The notes: generated from the letters alone by a model not told the origin. DNA of 64,000 bases from Spirodela intermedia (GCA_902729315.2 LR746266.1:5772259-5836258); one strand, 5' to 3'. Positions 1 through 12,440 are shown, numbered from the stretch's first letter. Numbers and translations: made by a program.

Positions 1-2
1 AG

Positions 3-152
3 CCCACCGTGCCGAGGAGTCAGAGCGTGGCCATCGGGAGGATCGACGAAGACAAGCCCTCCGACTTCACGGCGGAGCCCGTCCTCGGCCCCTTGTACCC
101 CAGGAGCCGCAGCTGCGCTGTCCCCAAGAGGAAGGGGGGGATGATGGCTTAG
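3..152 (+). CDS. 3' end of an unidentified protein-coding gene (partial)
   Basis: An open frame enters from the left edge and stops at TAG 150-152. The visible tail of about 49 residues is basic and Ser/Arg-rich, contains the short stretch VAIGRIDEDKPSDF, and ends in KRKGGMMA. GC content is high, like a terminal plant exon, and the AT-rich sequence after the stop is consistent with a 3' flank. I do not recognise the family, and the function cannot be stated from the tail alone. The frame is the only one of the three forward frames that gives a plausible, non-repetitive protein end; the choice is an inference. Confidence 0.45.
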   Translation, partial: PTVPRSQSVAIGRIDEDKPSDFTAEPVLGPLYPRSRSCAVPKRKGGMMA

Positions 153-712
153 CCGACCGGGGATGCTTCTTCTTCCCTCTCCTCCCTCCCCGATCAGGTC
201 TAATGTGGGCCTATTCTTTCCATCTTTCGCGGCGTCGTCATTCATCAGCTTCTTCCTCAGTGGGAAAAGTGATCAGACAGCCAAATATTTTATCAGAAAT
301 GGGAACATATAAAGGAAATAATTAAACCAAAGTTGTTGGGAACATTTTGGGATCGATAGTCCGCCAAATATGTCTATTTACTGTAAGAGAAATCAGGTGT
401 CGGGAGATGAGGAGAGGATAAAAATCGGCGCCCTATTAATGGGGATTTATCCGTGGGAAAAATCGAGGTTGCCCAGAAATGTTTTTCCGATTATTAGCTT
501 TATTTATTTATATTAAAAAAATGTTTAAAACTAGACGGGAATCAGGTTCCATTTTCTTGTAAAACATCTCAGCCGGAAGCGAGGACTTCCGGCGGCCGGA
601 CGGCAGGGCGCGAGCAGGCCGAGGTCCCCCTCTGGTCCTCACTCGTTCCCCTCCCAGTTCGCCGCACAGGGTCGTCTTCTCTCCGCGGAGTGGTTAGTCG
701 TCGAAGGGGAGG
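153..712. other. Intergenic spacer and putative FKBP promoter/5' UTR
   Basis: It begins as the 3' flank of the left-edge gene and becomes AT-rich around 480-530 (TTTATTTATTTATATTAAA). It turns GC-rich from about 565 to the start codon at 713, as expected for a plant promoter and 5' UTR. I see no clear TATA box at the usual distance, no RNA gene and no repeat. Confidence 0.4.
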
Positions 713-3700
713 ATGTCCAGGCTCACCTTCTCGGCGGCGGCGGCGAGGGCTGCCATGGACTCGAAAGTCCCCGGTTTGATGGATGAGGATGGCGAGGAGG
801 AAGAGCCCGGCGAGGAGATCGAGTCTGCCCCGCCGCTCAAGGTCGGGGAAGAGAGGGAGATCAACGGCTCGGGCCTCAGGAAGAAACTTCTCAAGGCAGG
901 GCATGGTTGGGAGACGCCTGTCTCTGGCGACGAGGTGACAGGTAACGCGCAGGCTCTACCAGCATATTCGGCCGTCTCCCGCTTGCGTGTCGGTCGTCTT
1001 GGAGCTTCGAATGCGGGAGTTTCTCTTCTTTTACGTTCCTATTTACGGTGTCTGCGTTTTCCTGGTCCTGTCTGGTGGGAATTTCAGTTCACTACGTTGG
1101 TCGTCTTCTGGATGGAAGGCAGTTTGATTCCAGCAGGGACAGAGGGGCACCCCTGACGTTCAAGCTCGGCCAAGGTTCTGCTCTTGGACTCTATCGTTTT
1201 CATTCCTCAAATCAACTCAAAGATTAACTCCGACTGCCGCGTTATTTTTCTCGATATGTACCTAGATTTTTCACCGATCGCCTAATCTATCCTCGGCCTA
1301 TAGGCTGGCTGCGTGCTCTATCTGTTTGCTTACTTATCGCTTTCCGTATGCTTACTTGCCGCAGGAATGGTTTGTGATTTACCGTAGTATCATCTGTGGC
1401 ACTTCTACGACGTTAACTTTCACCCTCATTAACTTCCTGTTGGTTTGAAGGGCAAGTGGTGCCTGGGCTGGACCGTGGCTTGGTCACCATGCGGAAGGGA
1501 GAGATCTCATTGTTCACTGTGCCCTCTGTCCTGGGCTATGGGGATGCCGGTGCCAATGGCGTTTTACCTGGGTCTGATCTGCAATATGAGGTTGAACTAA
1601 TATCTTGGCTGGCTGTGGTGGATGTGTGCAAGGACGGGGGAATCATTAAGAAAATCTTAGTGAAAGGGAATGGTGGACAGCCCCGTGATTTGGATGAGGT
1701 CGCAGGTACCCTGAATGCCTTTAAGAGGCCTTACGACGCCTTATAGCGTTTTTTATTTTTATTTTTTTATAGTTTGTAAGAATGGCTTTATATTCCCTCA
1801 TAATTCTGGGTATTTGGGATTCGCTGTTCAGTAAAGTACCGAGTGAGGCTTCCTGATGGATCAGTTGTTGCCGAGACTTCAGATGGAGGAGTTGAGTTTC
1901 ACATCAACGAGGGTAACTTGCTGTGCCCAGTGCAACAGTAGCATTTGAATTCAACTGGAAAGGATAGATTTTGTGCCTCAGTCTGCATTTCTTTCATGGA
2001 AGAGAACTGAGAGCTTCATGCAACTCTTTTCTGTTGTAATTGTACCATTTTTTCAGGTCACTTGTGCCCAGCGTTGCCAAAGATTCTCAAGACTATGGAA
2101 AAGGGGGAGAGAGCTGCTGTAACAGTTCAGCCCCAATGTATATCTTCTTATCTTGATGCACGTCTTCATTGATCTTTAGCCATGAATCAGTGACTTATCT
2201 GGCTGCCAAGAAATGTGTCAAGGGGCTTATTTCTGTGAAAGTATTTCTGATCTTCAACTGATAATTTATCTCTAGATTCATCTGTAGTCATGTCTCTGTG
2301 ACTTGTCTGGCAGACAAGGACTATATCGATGGCCTTATTTGCGCGTAAATATTTTAAAGCCCCAAGTGATAATCAATCTGTAGATTATATTCTCTGAATC
2401 TAAGTTATCCTGACTCCTTTTATATTGAATCCTAGCCACGTAGGATAGAATTCTGCTTCTGCATGTGCATGCTACCTCGAAGATTCATTTTTCCAGACGA
2501 ACCAAATGCTGAAAGTTGGTTGGTACAAATGTTTTCATTGAATGTGTGCTTTTTGATGCGGATACATATTTACCATAGTTCGACCCGGTTTCTGGTAAAA
2601 TTAGGACAAAGGGTTAGTGGAAAAGGATGGGTTGACGACGCCCCTGAACATCTCAAAGAGCTCAATACAGTGTCAAATCAAACCTCAAAACAAGGGAAGC
2701 AGTGATTTCGAACATGAACTATGATGATTTTCTGACGAAGTTGACATGAGGTTTGTTCAATTCGGAGCTGTAGTTCAAGATAAACATCACGGCCAACAAA
2801 TGTGTCCGACCTGTATCTATCCTTGATGTCAATTTTTAATGTCCTCTTGGCTCTATTCTTAATTGTCTGTATTGGATTCCCAACTCTTTCTTTTATTCTG
2901 TATTGGAAAGAAACATGTAATCGGAAGGGAAAGCTGAAGGTTCTCATATCTAGCATCTGAAGTAGGGTTTTTTTACCATTTTGTTCCTCTCAGTGCGTCA
3001 TTAAGGATTGCAGTGTATATATATTCTTACAGTTGGAAGACGAGATTCTAGGAATACTGGGGTTAAGGACTGAATAACTTAAATTCTAAAATAAGAAAAT
3101 CCAATTCCTCAAATTCGAAGCACCTTACTTCTAACAGGGGGTTAGTAGGAGAAACTCTTTCATTCTTTTCTGTTCTTGATTTCATGTATTTCTCAACCAT
3201 GCTTGAATTCTTGTATTGAGCGAAATTACTTATATTTTCTTTGAATATCGGTGTACAGATGCATTTGGCGAGGATGGTAGAGATCCCGAGAACGGATTTC
3301 CTTTGATTCCTGCAAGTACTATTCTAGAGATTGACCTTGAGCTGGTGAGATTCAAGTCAGTCTTGGATGTGATGGGTAACATGAAAGTGGTAAAGAAGGT
3401 CCTGAAAGAAGGAGAAGGTTATCGTAGACCAAATGATGGAGAATCAGTGAGTGGTAAGTTCCTATTGTTAAAAGAAAAAGATCATCCAAGGCCCTTTGAT
3501 GGAACTATAATGAATGTGGTGGTACTCTCGGCTATACACTGTTGTGGCATTTATATTATTTCTCCTCCAAATCCATCAAAACAGGGCATAAGTGCTCTGC
3601 ACCCTAACCTACGTTCTTCTGTTTTTCACCCTTTTACCGTATGATATCAATTAGATGCAGATGGTTTGTGTATTCACTTCGAAGTTCTTAGTGACATTAT

Positions 3701-6700
3701 GTCCTTTCTATTTTTTGTGATATATTTTCGGAACACTTTTTTTTAACCTGTTCAATTGGATGTTTGTATCATCCGGGATACAATGCCATGTTGCAGTTAG
3801 ATATACTGCTACACTGAAAGATGGCACAATCTTTGAGAGATTTGGCCACAACGGGGAGGAACCGCTACGGTTTGTTGTAGATGAAGGTGAATTTTCTGCA
3901 TGTGTTTTTAGTTTTATTGGTTTATCTCCTATTGAACCATGCAGTAAACATACCTAGCTGCTAAAAATATCATGTTCTGGCAATGAACGTTTCCAATGTT
4001 ATAGAGCAGGTGATTGCAGGATTAGACCGTGTAGCAGCAACAATGGCGAAGGGTGAAGTGTCTCTTGTTACAGTGGAACCGGAGTATGGGTATGGAAACT
4101 GTGAAGTGAAGGGGCAACTTTCCACTATTCCTGCGTCCTCAACCTTAATTTATGAAATTGAGATGGTGGACTTCACCAGGGTATGTTTCCATCTATAATC
4201 TTTGAAGAACTAAAGATAGATTGTGCATGTATAATTTTTTGGTGCTTATTTTTTTATTACAGGAGAAAGAGCCATGGAAGCTAAATGGTCAAGAGAAAAT
4301 CGAAGCAGCAGGGAAATTGAAAGAGAGTGGCAATTCTCTATTTAAAACAGGTAAATATCAGCGGGCTGCCAAAAGGTACGAGAAGGTATGGAGTTATGGT
4401 GCTCGGGACTCGATTTGTTCATCAATATTAATGGCAACAACCTGAATAAAATTTTAGTTTTTAAAATTTTATTTTATTTTCTCATTATTTTCTTCTTTCT
4501 GCAGGCTATTGAATATATTTGTGACGACGAGTCATTTTCGAGTGGTGAGCAGAAAATGTCGAATGATTTGAGGGTCTCTTGTTGGCTGAATAATGCTGCA
4601 TGTAGCCTTAAACTAAAGGATTTTCAAGGCACAATCATTCTGTGTTCAAAGGTATGCTGACTTTAAATGCTTCGTTGAAATAGAAGCATTGGAACCACCA
4701 GGTTGGTTCCATCCTTGTTCAGAACTGGTGAAACCCCCTGTGATTTAGGATCCCTCAAGACTCTGACTTGATCTTCGGTTGTCTCCATCGATTTCTTAAA
4801 GGAATGTATGCTCAAGTAGCAGGTTTGATTCCCATGTTTATCTCCTCTGTTTTGCCGATGCCAGGTACTTGATGTTGAGTCCTATAATGTGAAGGCGCTT
4901 TTTAGACGCGCTCAAGCTTACCTTGAGAGCTCTGATCTCGACTTGGCCGAATTGGATATGAAGAAGGCTCTTGAGGTCGATCCACAGAACAGGTGATTTT
5001 TCCCATTCTTCAATAGAGGGGCTCATGAGTTTCTCTTTCTTTATCTTCCTCCAAATTTGCACGAGAGGTTGACTTAACTGGAGTGCCTAGATTGGAAAGT
5101 GAAGTGGCATCAGTCTTACGAACATGACAGATTACAGCCTATTATATTCTAATCACCTCGAGATACTACAGAAGTCAAAATCCCATTTTGAGCTGCTCGC
5201 AGATCTCTCTACTTGGAACCAGGTTTATTCAACGGCGTTCTTGCAATGGGGATAGCTGCTGAGTAGACGAATCAGATCAGACACATCACTTGATTCTTCT
5301 CTCCTTGAGGATAAGAGTGGCGGTGAAAGTACATCTCCGGCTTCAAGAACGAAAATATTTCTTTCAGGGTTTTTGGTCAAGTGCATTTATAGCCTTTCTG
5401 AGTGGGAGATAGCGGAAGGAACATGCCACAAATAGGTTGTGGCTCGCCTACCAAGAGTCAGAGCCCAGCCAATGGATAAAATAGGGGAAGCAAAGTATGT
5501 GACGTGAAGAGAGAACAATGGACGCGTAGATGAAACTGAGTAACACGATAGGCTTGCTCTTGAGAGGCTGGGATGGCGTCCTGTTAGTAACATAAGCAGG
5601 GGAAAGAATTGTCTCGGCTGAAATATTTCGGGAAGAGGTCTCTGGTTGGTGCTTGCTTTCCCTCTTTGTTGCACCATTCTTTTGAGAAGCAGACGAACAA
5701 GATGACCCATGAAGAAAATGATTATACCCTCTTTTGAGAAGCCTAGTCCTCCTCTTTTGTTTTAGGGACCTCCTGATCTTGACGGTGGAGCAGTTCTAGA
5801 ACTCGATGACTCTTTCCCTCCATGGGTGCTGCTGCACATCTTTCTTGATCCGCCGACACAGAAGGCTCTGATAGCATGTGGATGGAAACTGAAGAAAAGA
5901 AGACAAAGAAGGGTAGATGGGCAGCCAAAAACATGGGCCCTAGAAAGATTACATGATAAAGGCACAGATGCCCTCGTCTTCTTGACGGTGCTCAACGGAG
6001 CTCTCACGGGCGCACCGCTAAGAATATGCACGTGGACACTTGGCGAACCTTTAGATAATCTGATCTTTCGTGGTGAAATCAGAACTCAGAGTGGTAGACG
6101 TCTTCTCCAGATTAAATGACTTTGCGTGCTCTCAGGTTTTAGGCAAACTCTTCTAATCTTTGGGATGTGAACAGAGAGACAAGACCATCGTCCATCTGAG
6201 GTTCAGATGGCTTAAAATGATCATCCTTTCTGTGGGCTGTTTCTGTTCATCCTTACCCGAAGTGTTGTGAGTTCTTCACGAACGTTGATTTCCCCTCTAT
6301 CCCTGCCAAACTTTCAGGGATGTGAAGGCCATGCAGAAGTTGCTGAAGGAGCGGCGGGCAGAGAAGAACAAGAGCGACGCGAAGCTTTATGCGAACATGT
6401 TCTCACGGATGAGGAAGGATACAGATGCGGATCTGAAGGTGACATTCTACAAGTTTGCCCCTTATGAATTCTGGCAGCTGTCTCTGGATCTCAGTACCTC
6501 AGATCTCAATGGACATCCCCAGAAACCCGGATGTTGGCACATCGGCCTTGAAATTCTCTCTGCAGCTGCTAGATTGGTGGTGCTTCACGGCCGGTCTGAG
6601 ACGAGCTCTTTGGTCCCGCGATGCAGAGGCTGAAGGTGGAGAAGGGAACAGAGGAAGGGGAGGGAACGGCGCAGGCGGCGGGGGCAGGGGATGCCGCAGA

Positions 6701-6752
6701 CGGCGAGACCTCATCTACGGACGGGATGCTGGTCGGCCCTTCTGGCCGGTGA
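713..6752 (+). CDS. ROF1/FKBP62-type multidomain FKBP peptidyl-prolyl isomerase with TPR
   Basis: Cytosolic/nuclear co-chaperone of the plant FKBP62/FKBP65 group, which binds HSP90 through its TPR and catalyses prolyl isomerisation. I place 13 exons: 713-941, 1088-1174, 1451-1705, 1832-1912, 2057-2137, 3259-3453, 3797-3886, 4005-4180, 4263-4385, 4505-4651, 4865-4992, 6318-6438 and 6627-6752. All junctions are GT-AG and phases close, giving 612 residues. The domains are FKBP1 (about 58-157), FKBP2 (165-280), FKBP3 (290-398), TPR (about 410-530) and a basic helix (about 532-555) where family members bind calmodulin. Residues such as YRRAQAY-like FRRAQAYLESSDLDLAE and the DICKDGG-like linker match the family closely. 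Odd points: FKBP1 has GLD where the active-site GWD is usual; the intron at 4993-6317 is 1.3 kb; the last exon encodes a low-complexity Gly/Ala tail and is the least certain part. An internal Met (MDSKVPG) could be the true start. Confidence 0.9.
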
Positions 6753-7360
6753 CACGCGTCGCTCTGCATCTGTTTTAGAGGCTTCTCTTGTGCATTTTTG
6801 CCCATTCTTGTGAGTTGGGTCTTCTCACCGCTTTGCTTCTGCCCCCTCTCTGTGGCGACTAGAACCTGAACAGGCTGGGTCGTCGTCGGACCCACTGTTT
6901 CAACCATTCTTCTTTTTTCATGGACTCGAGGGGAGAAGAGACGAAAGGGTTGAAAAAGTTCGCGATTTCTTGAAAAAGCAGCGCCTCAGACGCCACCCGC
7001 GGTCGTTTTTATACCTTTCTCCGTAATCCTCACGCGCCGGTTCAACGTTTGCCTCCTCGGTGTCGCGATGTTTCCCAGTTTTAGTCGAAAAGCATCCTCA
7101 TTCTTGGAATTCGGTCGTTACAGTCGAATACGTTGAGCAGCTTCATCCGAGTTTCTCGTGTTTTACGTGGCTCGCTCGCTTTATCAAATCCGGACGGCTG
7201 AGTTCTCAACCGGTTATCAAAGGAGCCCGGGCCCAACGTTGACTTCAGTTACTTTGTTGTCGGCCCCATTTCTCGAAAGATATCTAATCCGGTCTACGAC
7301 CACTCCCTCCTTGGGGGGCCGGCTATTCTCGGCATATCCCCATTTTGCGGGTCGGTGGCC

Positions 7361-8590
7361 GTGGCGCCGGCGATAGCTGGGCTGATATTGGTGCTTGCTT
7401 GTTCTCGGACTTCAGGGCTGCGGACTGTGTCCGACTTGACGGTCGTCACTCACTTGCTGGGATTCCACGGTTGCCTCCCCTTCGAACCTGGAAACAGGGT
7501 GGGTAAGCCGCCATTCTTCTCCTCCTTATCTGCCCCCTCAATCTTCCTGCACCAAACGCTGCAACGCCGATTTTAGTCTTTTCCTTTCCCTCAAAGCAGT
7601 GGGGACCACGATTTGGTTATCAGCTCTGTAGGGACGCAAGCATGGCTGATATCTCTCGATTACTCCATCGTCCACGACTGGTGGCCATGGTGGATCAATG
7701 GCCAAGTTGCCGGGTCTTTGATACATCATCGTAGGTATTGAACACGGGAAGACACACTCAATAACAGAGCAAATGCTGAAGAACTACAATCTCACGCGCA
7801 TAATGGACTCGTGAGGAAGAAGCCTGGAACTACAGGAGAGAAGAGGGGCAAGAGAACCGAAGAGAAAAGACACTGGAATTTCTTATCCCCTCCTTTCCTA
7901 CGCCTTCCATATTTATAGGAATCGTACTTCTTCTTGAACAGTCTTTAGATTATTCCATTTGTAAATGCTGTTCGTTTTCTAGCCGGTTAGACCATTTATT
8001 CCGCTATGCCGGTTGTACTTAGGAATCCGTTTGACCACGTCTTCTTGGTTCATGATCTCTTCTCGAATCATCTTCGGTTCGGATTCAAGTATAAGGTGAA
8101 TCCATAATATCTTCTCTTGTTTATTCAGCCTTTATAACTCTTAGACCGGTTTCAAAGGCTGTGAACCCGACGGGTCTGGTCAAGGTTCCCTTCCTCGCGC
8201 ACTTCTTATCTTGGTGACTGTGCCTTTTTGACTGAGGAGCTCATCATCTATCTTTACCTTAACCGATGCCCTCCCTTGGTTTCTTTCTCAACGTGATCTC
8301 TTCGAGGCTAACTAGTGGCCATCTTTGTTTGTATTATTTCAGATACACAAGGACTTACACCAACAACGTAACGTTCGCGACGGTTAAGGTTAGAATCCAT
8401 CTCCTTTTCTATCTTTCTGAGGATGGATGGAGGCTTCCAACTGGCGTGCATGGTTGACTCTGCCCTTCCTCTCCCTTTCGTGTGTTAAACTCTCTATACC
8501 TTTTTTCAGGGTGCAGGCCACACAGCTCCATAGTACAAGCCTAGAGAATGTCGGGGCAAGCTTTGTGATGCAGGAGGTCGGTTCCATTTA
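7361..8590 (+). pseudogene. SCPL pseudogene, copy A (exons 1, 12, 13, 14 only)
   Basis: A broken copy of the serine carboxypeptidase-like gene at 15483-18844. Exon 1 (7361 to about 7500) aligns through the signal peptide and the THLLGFHG...LPFE segment. Its initiator is GTG where copy E has ATG, and an extra C before GGAAACAGG shifts the frame. Part of intron 1 then joins directly to part of intron 11, so exons 2-11, including the nucleophile serine, are deleted. Exon 12 (SGDHDL motif, about 7605-7713), exon 13 (8343-8388) and exon 14 (from about 8510) follow. Exon 14 carries a TAG inside the HTAPEY-type motif. A 531-bp insertion sits in intron 12. No functional product is expected. Promoter-like sequence shared with the intact gene lies near 7018-7065, displaced from exon 1 by about 300 bp. 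Confidence 0.8.
7720..8250. mobile_element. 531-bp insertion in intron 12 of SCPL copy A
   Basis: Intron 12 of the intact gene reads continuously from the exon 12 donor (GTCTTTACC...). In copy A the same sequence is interrupted after TCTTT (7715-7719) and resumes with TCTTTACC (8251-8258). This leaves a candidate 5-bp target-site duplication, TCTTT. The insert has no open frame of note, no clear terminal inverted repeat and no TG...CA ends, so I cannot assign a class. A short non-autonomous element or a decayed solo LTR are the options. Confidence 0.5.
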
Positions 8591-8989
8591 GCCTTGATGT
8601 TATGTAGAACTTGCTTGTCTGAGGATTTGGTGCCCTAGTTCATTTTTTGAAAAAAGGCTCATCGATCCCATGGGCAGATTTTGGGCTGCGCTGGTATGAG
8701 ATATATGAATAAAGCGGATTGAGCTGTTGCCAAGCCTCAGGGAAGCATTCGGTGGCCCATTGGCCTGTGCTTGTGGCTTGTGGAGTGTTCAAGAATATCC
8801 TTTGCCTTTTGAAAAGTCAATTTTGCTGTCGTATGTAATAAATATTTGACGAGGGTATTCTACTTTCCTCGCTAAAATAGAGGAGAAAGTTGCTCTTTAC
8901 ATTTGATGGGCTGTGCAGTATTCTTTACAAGGTAGCCAGATAGAACAATCTATTTAGGTAGGGCAGTAGAGTAATGTAAGTACGGTGCT

Positions 8990-9960
8990 AGCTACGTTGA
9001 ATGTCAAAACACTGTGACCAGCATCGGTAACAGTCAGCTCTAGTGTTGATGGAGATTGTGTGTCATGCTACCATCAAGGCCATTATACTAGTATACATGA
9101 TAGGTCAATATTAGAAAATGAAAGGTTGGGTTGATAATAATAAATAATTTAAACTTTTACATATCTTTCACAGGGGAGAAGAAATGAGGATTTACTTAAA
9201 AAGTGAGATAACTTATTTTTAAGGGCAAAGTTTTGGTAGAGAAATGGGTTAGTAGTATAAAATTGGGGATCAAGCTACAAAGATAACTTTATCTTTACCA
9301 AGCTGTTGTTCTCACATGAATGTCATCTATTTATGATATCATTTATATTTTATGATTTATCATTTAGTTTATGCCTAGTTATCAAGGATTTTTCAATAAA
9401 TTGTTTTTTAATTTCTATTTGTTGCATATGGTCGTGATGATGTGATATGATTGATGTTTTGATATGATCCTTGATAAATGTTTGTTTTGTAGGAAAATAG
9501 AGGATGATGTATGGTGATAATGTATTAGAATGGAAAATCTATAGGTGGACGCAAAATGGTACAAACTATTTTCCATGCTTGAAATGGATTAATTTCATAC
9601 GTGCATACTCTATTTGTAGAAATCTTCATTGTCTGAAAAATCTTTAGACTACAAATTGTACTAATAAGATGACTACATCTAAAATGGATGCCTAAAGTCA
9701 TATCAAATATGTTTAGGCATACACAAATTTTAAAAAATAATTCAAATGTCACTTATTGTGACTCTATGTATATAAGATTTATAAAATTCAAATGTCATCT
9801 AACTATAAAATTTATTTATGGTTTCTTTTTATCTTGACTCTACATTATTTTCACAAATTAATTTCTTTCTTTGGGTCTATCTTTTAGAATAAGACCAATT
9901 GATTAATATTTTTTTAGAGGGGCACTAGTCATATTTGTGTCTATGACGTGACTTAGTCGT
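8990..9960 (+). repeat. Array repeat R1, copy 1
   Basis: Shares an ordered series of blocks with 12470-13330, such as GTTGATGGAGATTGTG, ATTAGAAAATG(A/G)AAGGTTGGGTTGATAATA in part, the GGGGAGAA...ATGAGGATTTACTTA block and the late AATTTCTTTCTTT(G/A)GGTCT block. Divergence is substantial, with many indels, so the duplication is not recent. I estimated the borders by eye. Confidence 0.6.
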
Positions 9961-10899
9961 TGTATAGTAAATCAGATAAATTTAAAATTTATAAAACTAG
10001 AAAATATTAATTTTTAGATATTTAGAAGTATGTTTGAACAAATATATCAATTATAATTTAATAAAACTTTTAAAAATAGTGGTAATTTTTCAAGTTGATC
10101 ATGGGGATGTAATATAATATTGGGTAATTTTTCAAAATTTTACTCAAAGAATACAATTTTTTTATAAATTTTACATTATGAAATAAAAATAAAATATATT
10201 TAAAATTTATGAAAAAAAAAATAAGGGTGTGGACATCAAGATGACATCAACGCCCGACGAAGGTGAATTAAGCGAAAATAAAGTTTTACTTAGTAATTCT
10301 TCTATAAGCGATTACATACAATTTAATTGATCAAATTAAGATATGTAAAAGCCAAAAGAATCATAATTGAATGAAATATAACTTGGTAAATTTAAATCAC
10401 ATAATTTATCACTAAATAAAGCAAAAATTAAGTTGAAAGTAAGAAAATAGAGTTCTAATGTCGTGGCGGTGATGTGTCGATGATACACTAGAATCCTGAG
10501 CATTCAGAAAGATCGTCATATAATGTCCACGACCTCGAAGGCTCTCTTTGAATAAGGACGATGTGGGCAATCTCTAGATCTCCTTGCGAAGTCTAGAGAT
10601 CAATAAAATAGGTCATTGAATCATCTTCGGTGACTGTCACTTAGTAGAGTAGAAAAATAACAACTTTGTGGCTCTTCGACAGCTGTCACCCGATGAAGAG
10701 GAGTTGAATAGAGGTGGGGTGCGTGTTAGAGAACTTCATCTTCAAGTCCGTGCAGCAAAAGGAGGCTTTTCATCGCATCCGATATGCTCTCATGAGGTGG
10801 TGACTCATCTCTTGACAGATCGTCCTCTTCCCGACGACAACTTGTTTGTCGATCAATTAGAGATACTTTACTCGATAGATTTGTGATCTTTTTATCGTG

Positions 10900-11300
10900 A
10901 ATCGTTCAATAATTTTAGTAATAATACTCCACAAATTTCGTTGATGAGATTTTTGCCGATGATCCAATAATTCTGGTGGCTTAATCCTTCATTGGTGATC
11001 TGTAAGAAAGTCACAATAATCAATTAAAAAATACGAGTTTTGGCTCTAGGAGGATTTGAACCTGCACTGATTGCCTACCTTCAAAGCCCTTTGGGGGAAA
11101 GTGTGACGCAAGTTTAGTCTCACATTACTTGTGTGCCAAAGTTTTGGGTGAATAAATACTAATATCACATTTTTTAAGTAATTAGTCCCTTTCTCCCGCG
11201 TGTACAACCACTTCTTGCCCCACAGCCGACTGGCCACTGGAGATGTGGAACGGGAGTGGCGCACAAGTTCTCCTATCAGTCCTAGTCGCTCGAGGCCTTA
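10900..11300 (+). repeat. Array repeat R2, copy 1
   Basis: Blocks such as GGTGGCTTAATCCTTCA, AGTTTTGGCTCTA and GTTTAGTCTCACAT recur in the same order at about 13880-14420. The unit has no coding potential that I can see. Its T-arm-like GGATTTGAACC is discussed under rejected items. Confidence 0.55.
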
Positions 11301-11516
11301 GTCGCGGCTCCCCTTGACTACGCTTTTGACCTACTTATAGGAGGCTTGGCTGGCCACTAAGTCCCCTCCGTTTTACTATATTTTATTTTATTTTATTTTT
11401 CTTTATTTATCTCAAAAATAGGATTATAAAAATCATACACATTTCTAAAAATTAAATAATTAGCCAAAAAATTATGTTAATCAATTGAAAACCATTTTTC
11501 ATAATTGAATATAAAT

Positions 11517-11592
11517 ATAAGTCTATTTATCATGAGTTAAGGCTAAAAGTATATTATTTACTAATTATTAACTCATGATAATGAAGACTTAT
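11517..11592. repeat. Foldback element H, copy 1 (about 24-bp inverted repeats)
   Basis: The left arm, ending in TTATCATGAGTTAA (to 11540), is the near-perfect reverse complement of TTAACTCATGATAA...GACTTAT ending at 11592. About 28 bp of AT-rich spacer separates the arms. Together they form a MITE-like hairpin. A second copy is at 14682-14757. Confidence 0.65.
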
Positions 11593-11653
11593 CAGTTTAT
11601 AAATTATTTTAATAACAAACTAGATTTCATGTATACATATACCACTAAGTTCA

Positions 11654-11654
<1 letters not shown>

Positions 11655-11746
<92 letters not shown>
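11655..11746. repeat. (GA)n microsatellite, about 46 units
   Basis: An essentially perfect dinucleotide run of about 92 bp, the longest in the window. It lies about 125 bp upstream of a duplicated SCPL promoter fragment. Confidence 0.95.
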
Positions 11747-11750
<4 letters not shown>

Positions 11751-11869
11751 ATCACACAAGATTGTCTATAAATATGAGCTATGGTAAAATTATATGGTTC
11801 AACATAAATCACACAAGGGTAGATTGATATAAACCTACATTAAATAGTCCACCCAAATCCGGCTGATAA

Positions 11870-12440
11870 AATACATTATATAATACATCGTAGGAATTGT
11901 CGACTTGCCCATTCAATTACAAATGAGGAAAGATAGGGCCCATTCAAAGTGGGCATAAAGGAGCCCAAAATGAGCACTAGCCATTTAGTGTAATAACGAC
12001 AATCAATAAATATCTTTGTCCATTTAAAGTGCACAAGAGGCTGGTGAGTGAATTAGATGTTGAGAAGATATACAAACCTAGGGGATGGAGGATATTCCCA
12101 ACTTAGTTCCGTATCATCTGAACATTACCCATAGAGACCTTCGAGCTTTGGTGTACAAGTGAGAATACCGTCTGTTGAACATGAAATTATTACCAAATTT
12201 GATACAGGCACGTGCAAACACATATTTCGCTTGTATGCCTCATGCACCAGATGAAACAACGCTGGTTTTTTTAGTCATGTCATTTCCCTCAAAATAGTGG
12301 CGACCACGATCTGCTTATCAACATTCTAGGGACGCCAGCATGGCTCAGATCTCTCAATTATTCCATCATCTATGACTAGCAGGCTTGGTGGATCAATAGT
12401 CAAGTTGCCAAGTCTTTACCTAAATCGATGCCCTCCCTTG
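11870..12440 (+). pseudogene. SCPL pseudogene, copy B (promoter fragment joined to exons 11-12)
   Basis: About 11870-12038 matches the upstream region of the intact gene (15170-15340), then jumps straight into remnants of exon 11 (about 12040-12157) and exon 12 (about 12296-12413). Exon 11 retains the order of the [11 protein letters not shown] and LRALVY segments but with internal stops. Exon 12 retains SGDHDL and the LNYSII segment, but the CAAAG|CAG acceptor has become AAAATAG and a TAG lies in the frame. Exons 1-10 and 13-14 are absent. This deletion differs from those of copies A and E, so the breaks arose independently or after duplication. Confidence 0.75.

Larger units (their letters stand above)
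8600..11654. other. AT-rich repeat-bearing spacer, no intact gene
   Basis: The stretch after copy A is mostly non-coding and AT-rich. Parts of it recur downstream: about 8990-9960 resembles 12470-13330, and about 10900-11300 resembles 13880-14420. A short open frame at 10668-10886 has no recognisable domain. The segment is best read as duplicated flank of the SCPL array. Confidence 0.55.

Noticed and set aside
11041-11066. tRNA-like T-arm motif (GGATTTGAACC, minus-strand GGTTCAAATCC)
   Set aside because: No matching 5' acceptor strand, D-arm or anticodon arm can be placed at the right distance on the minus strand. A diverged copy occurs in the array repeat at about 13998, so it is part of repeat R2.
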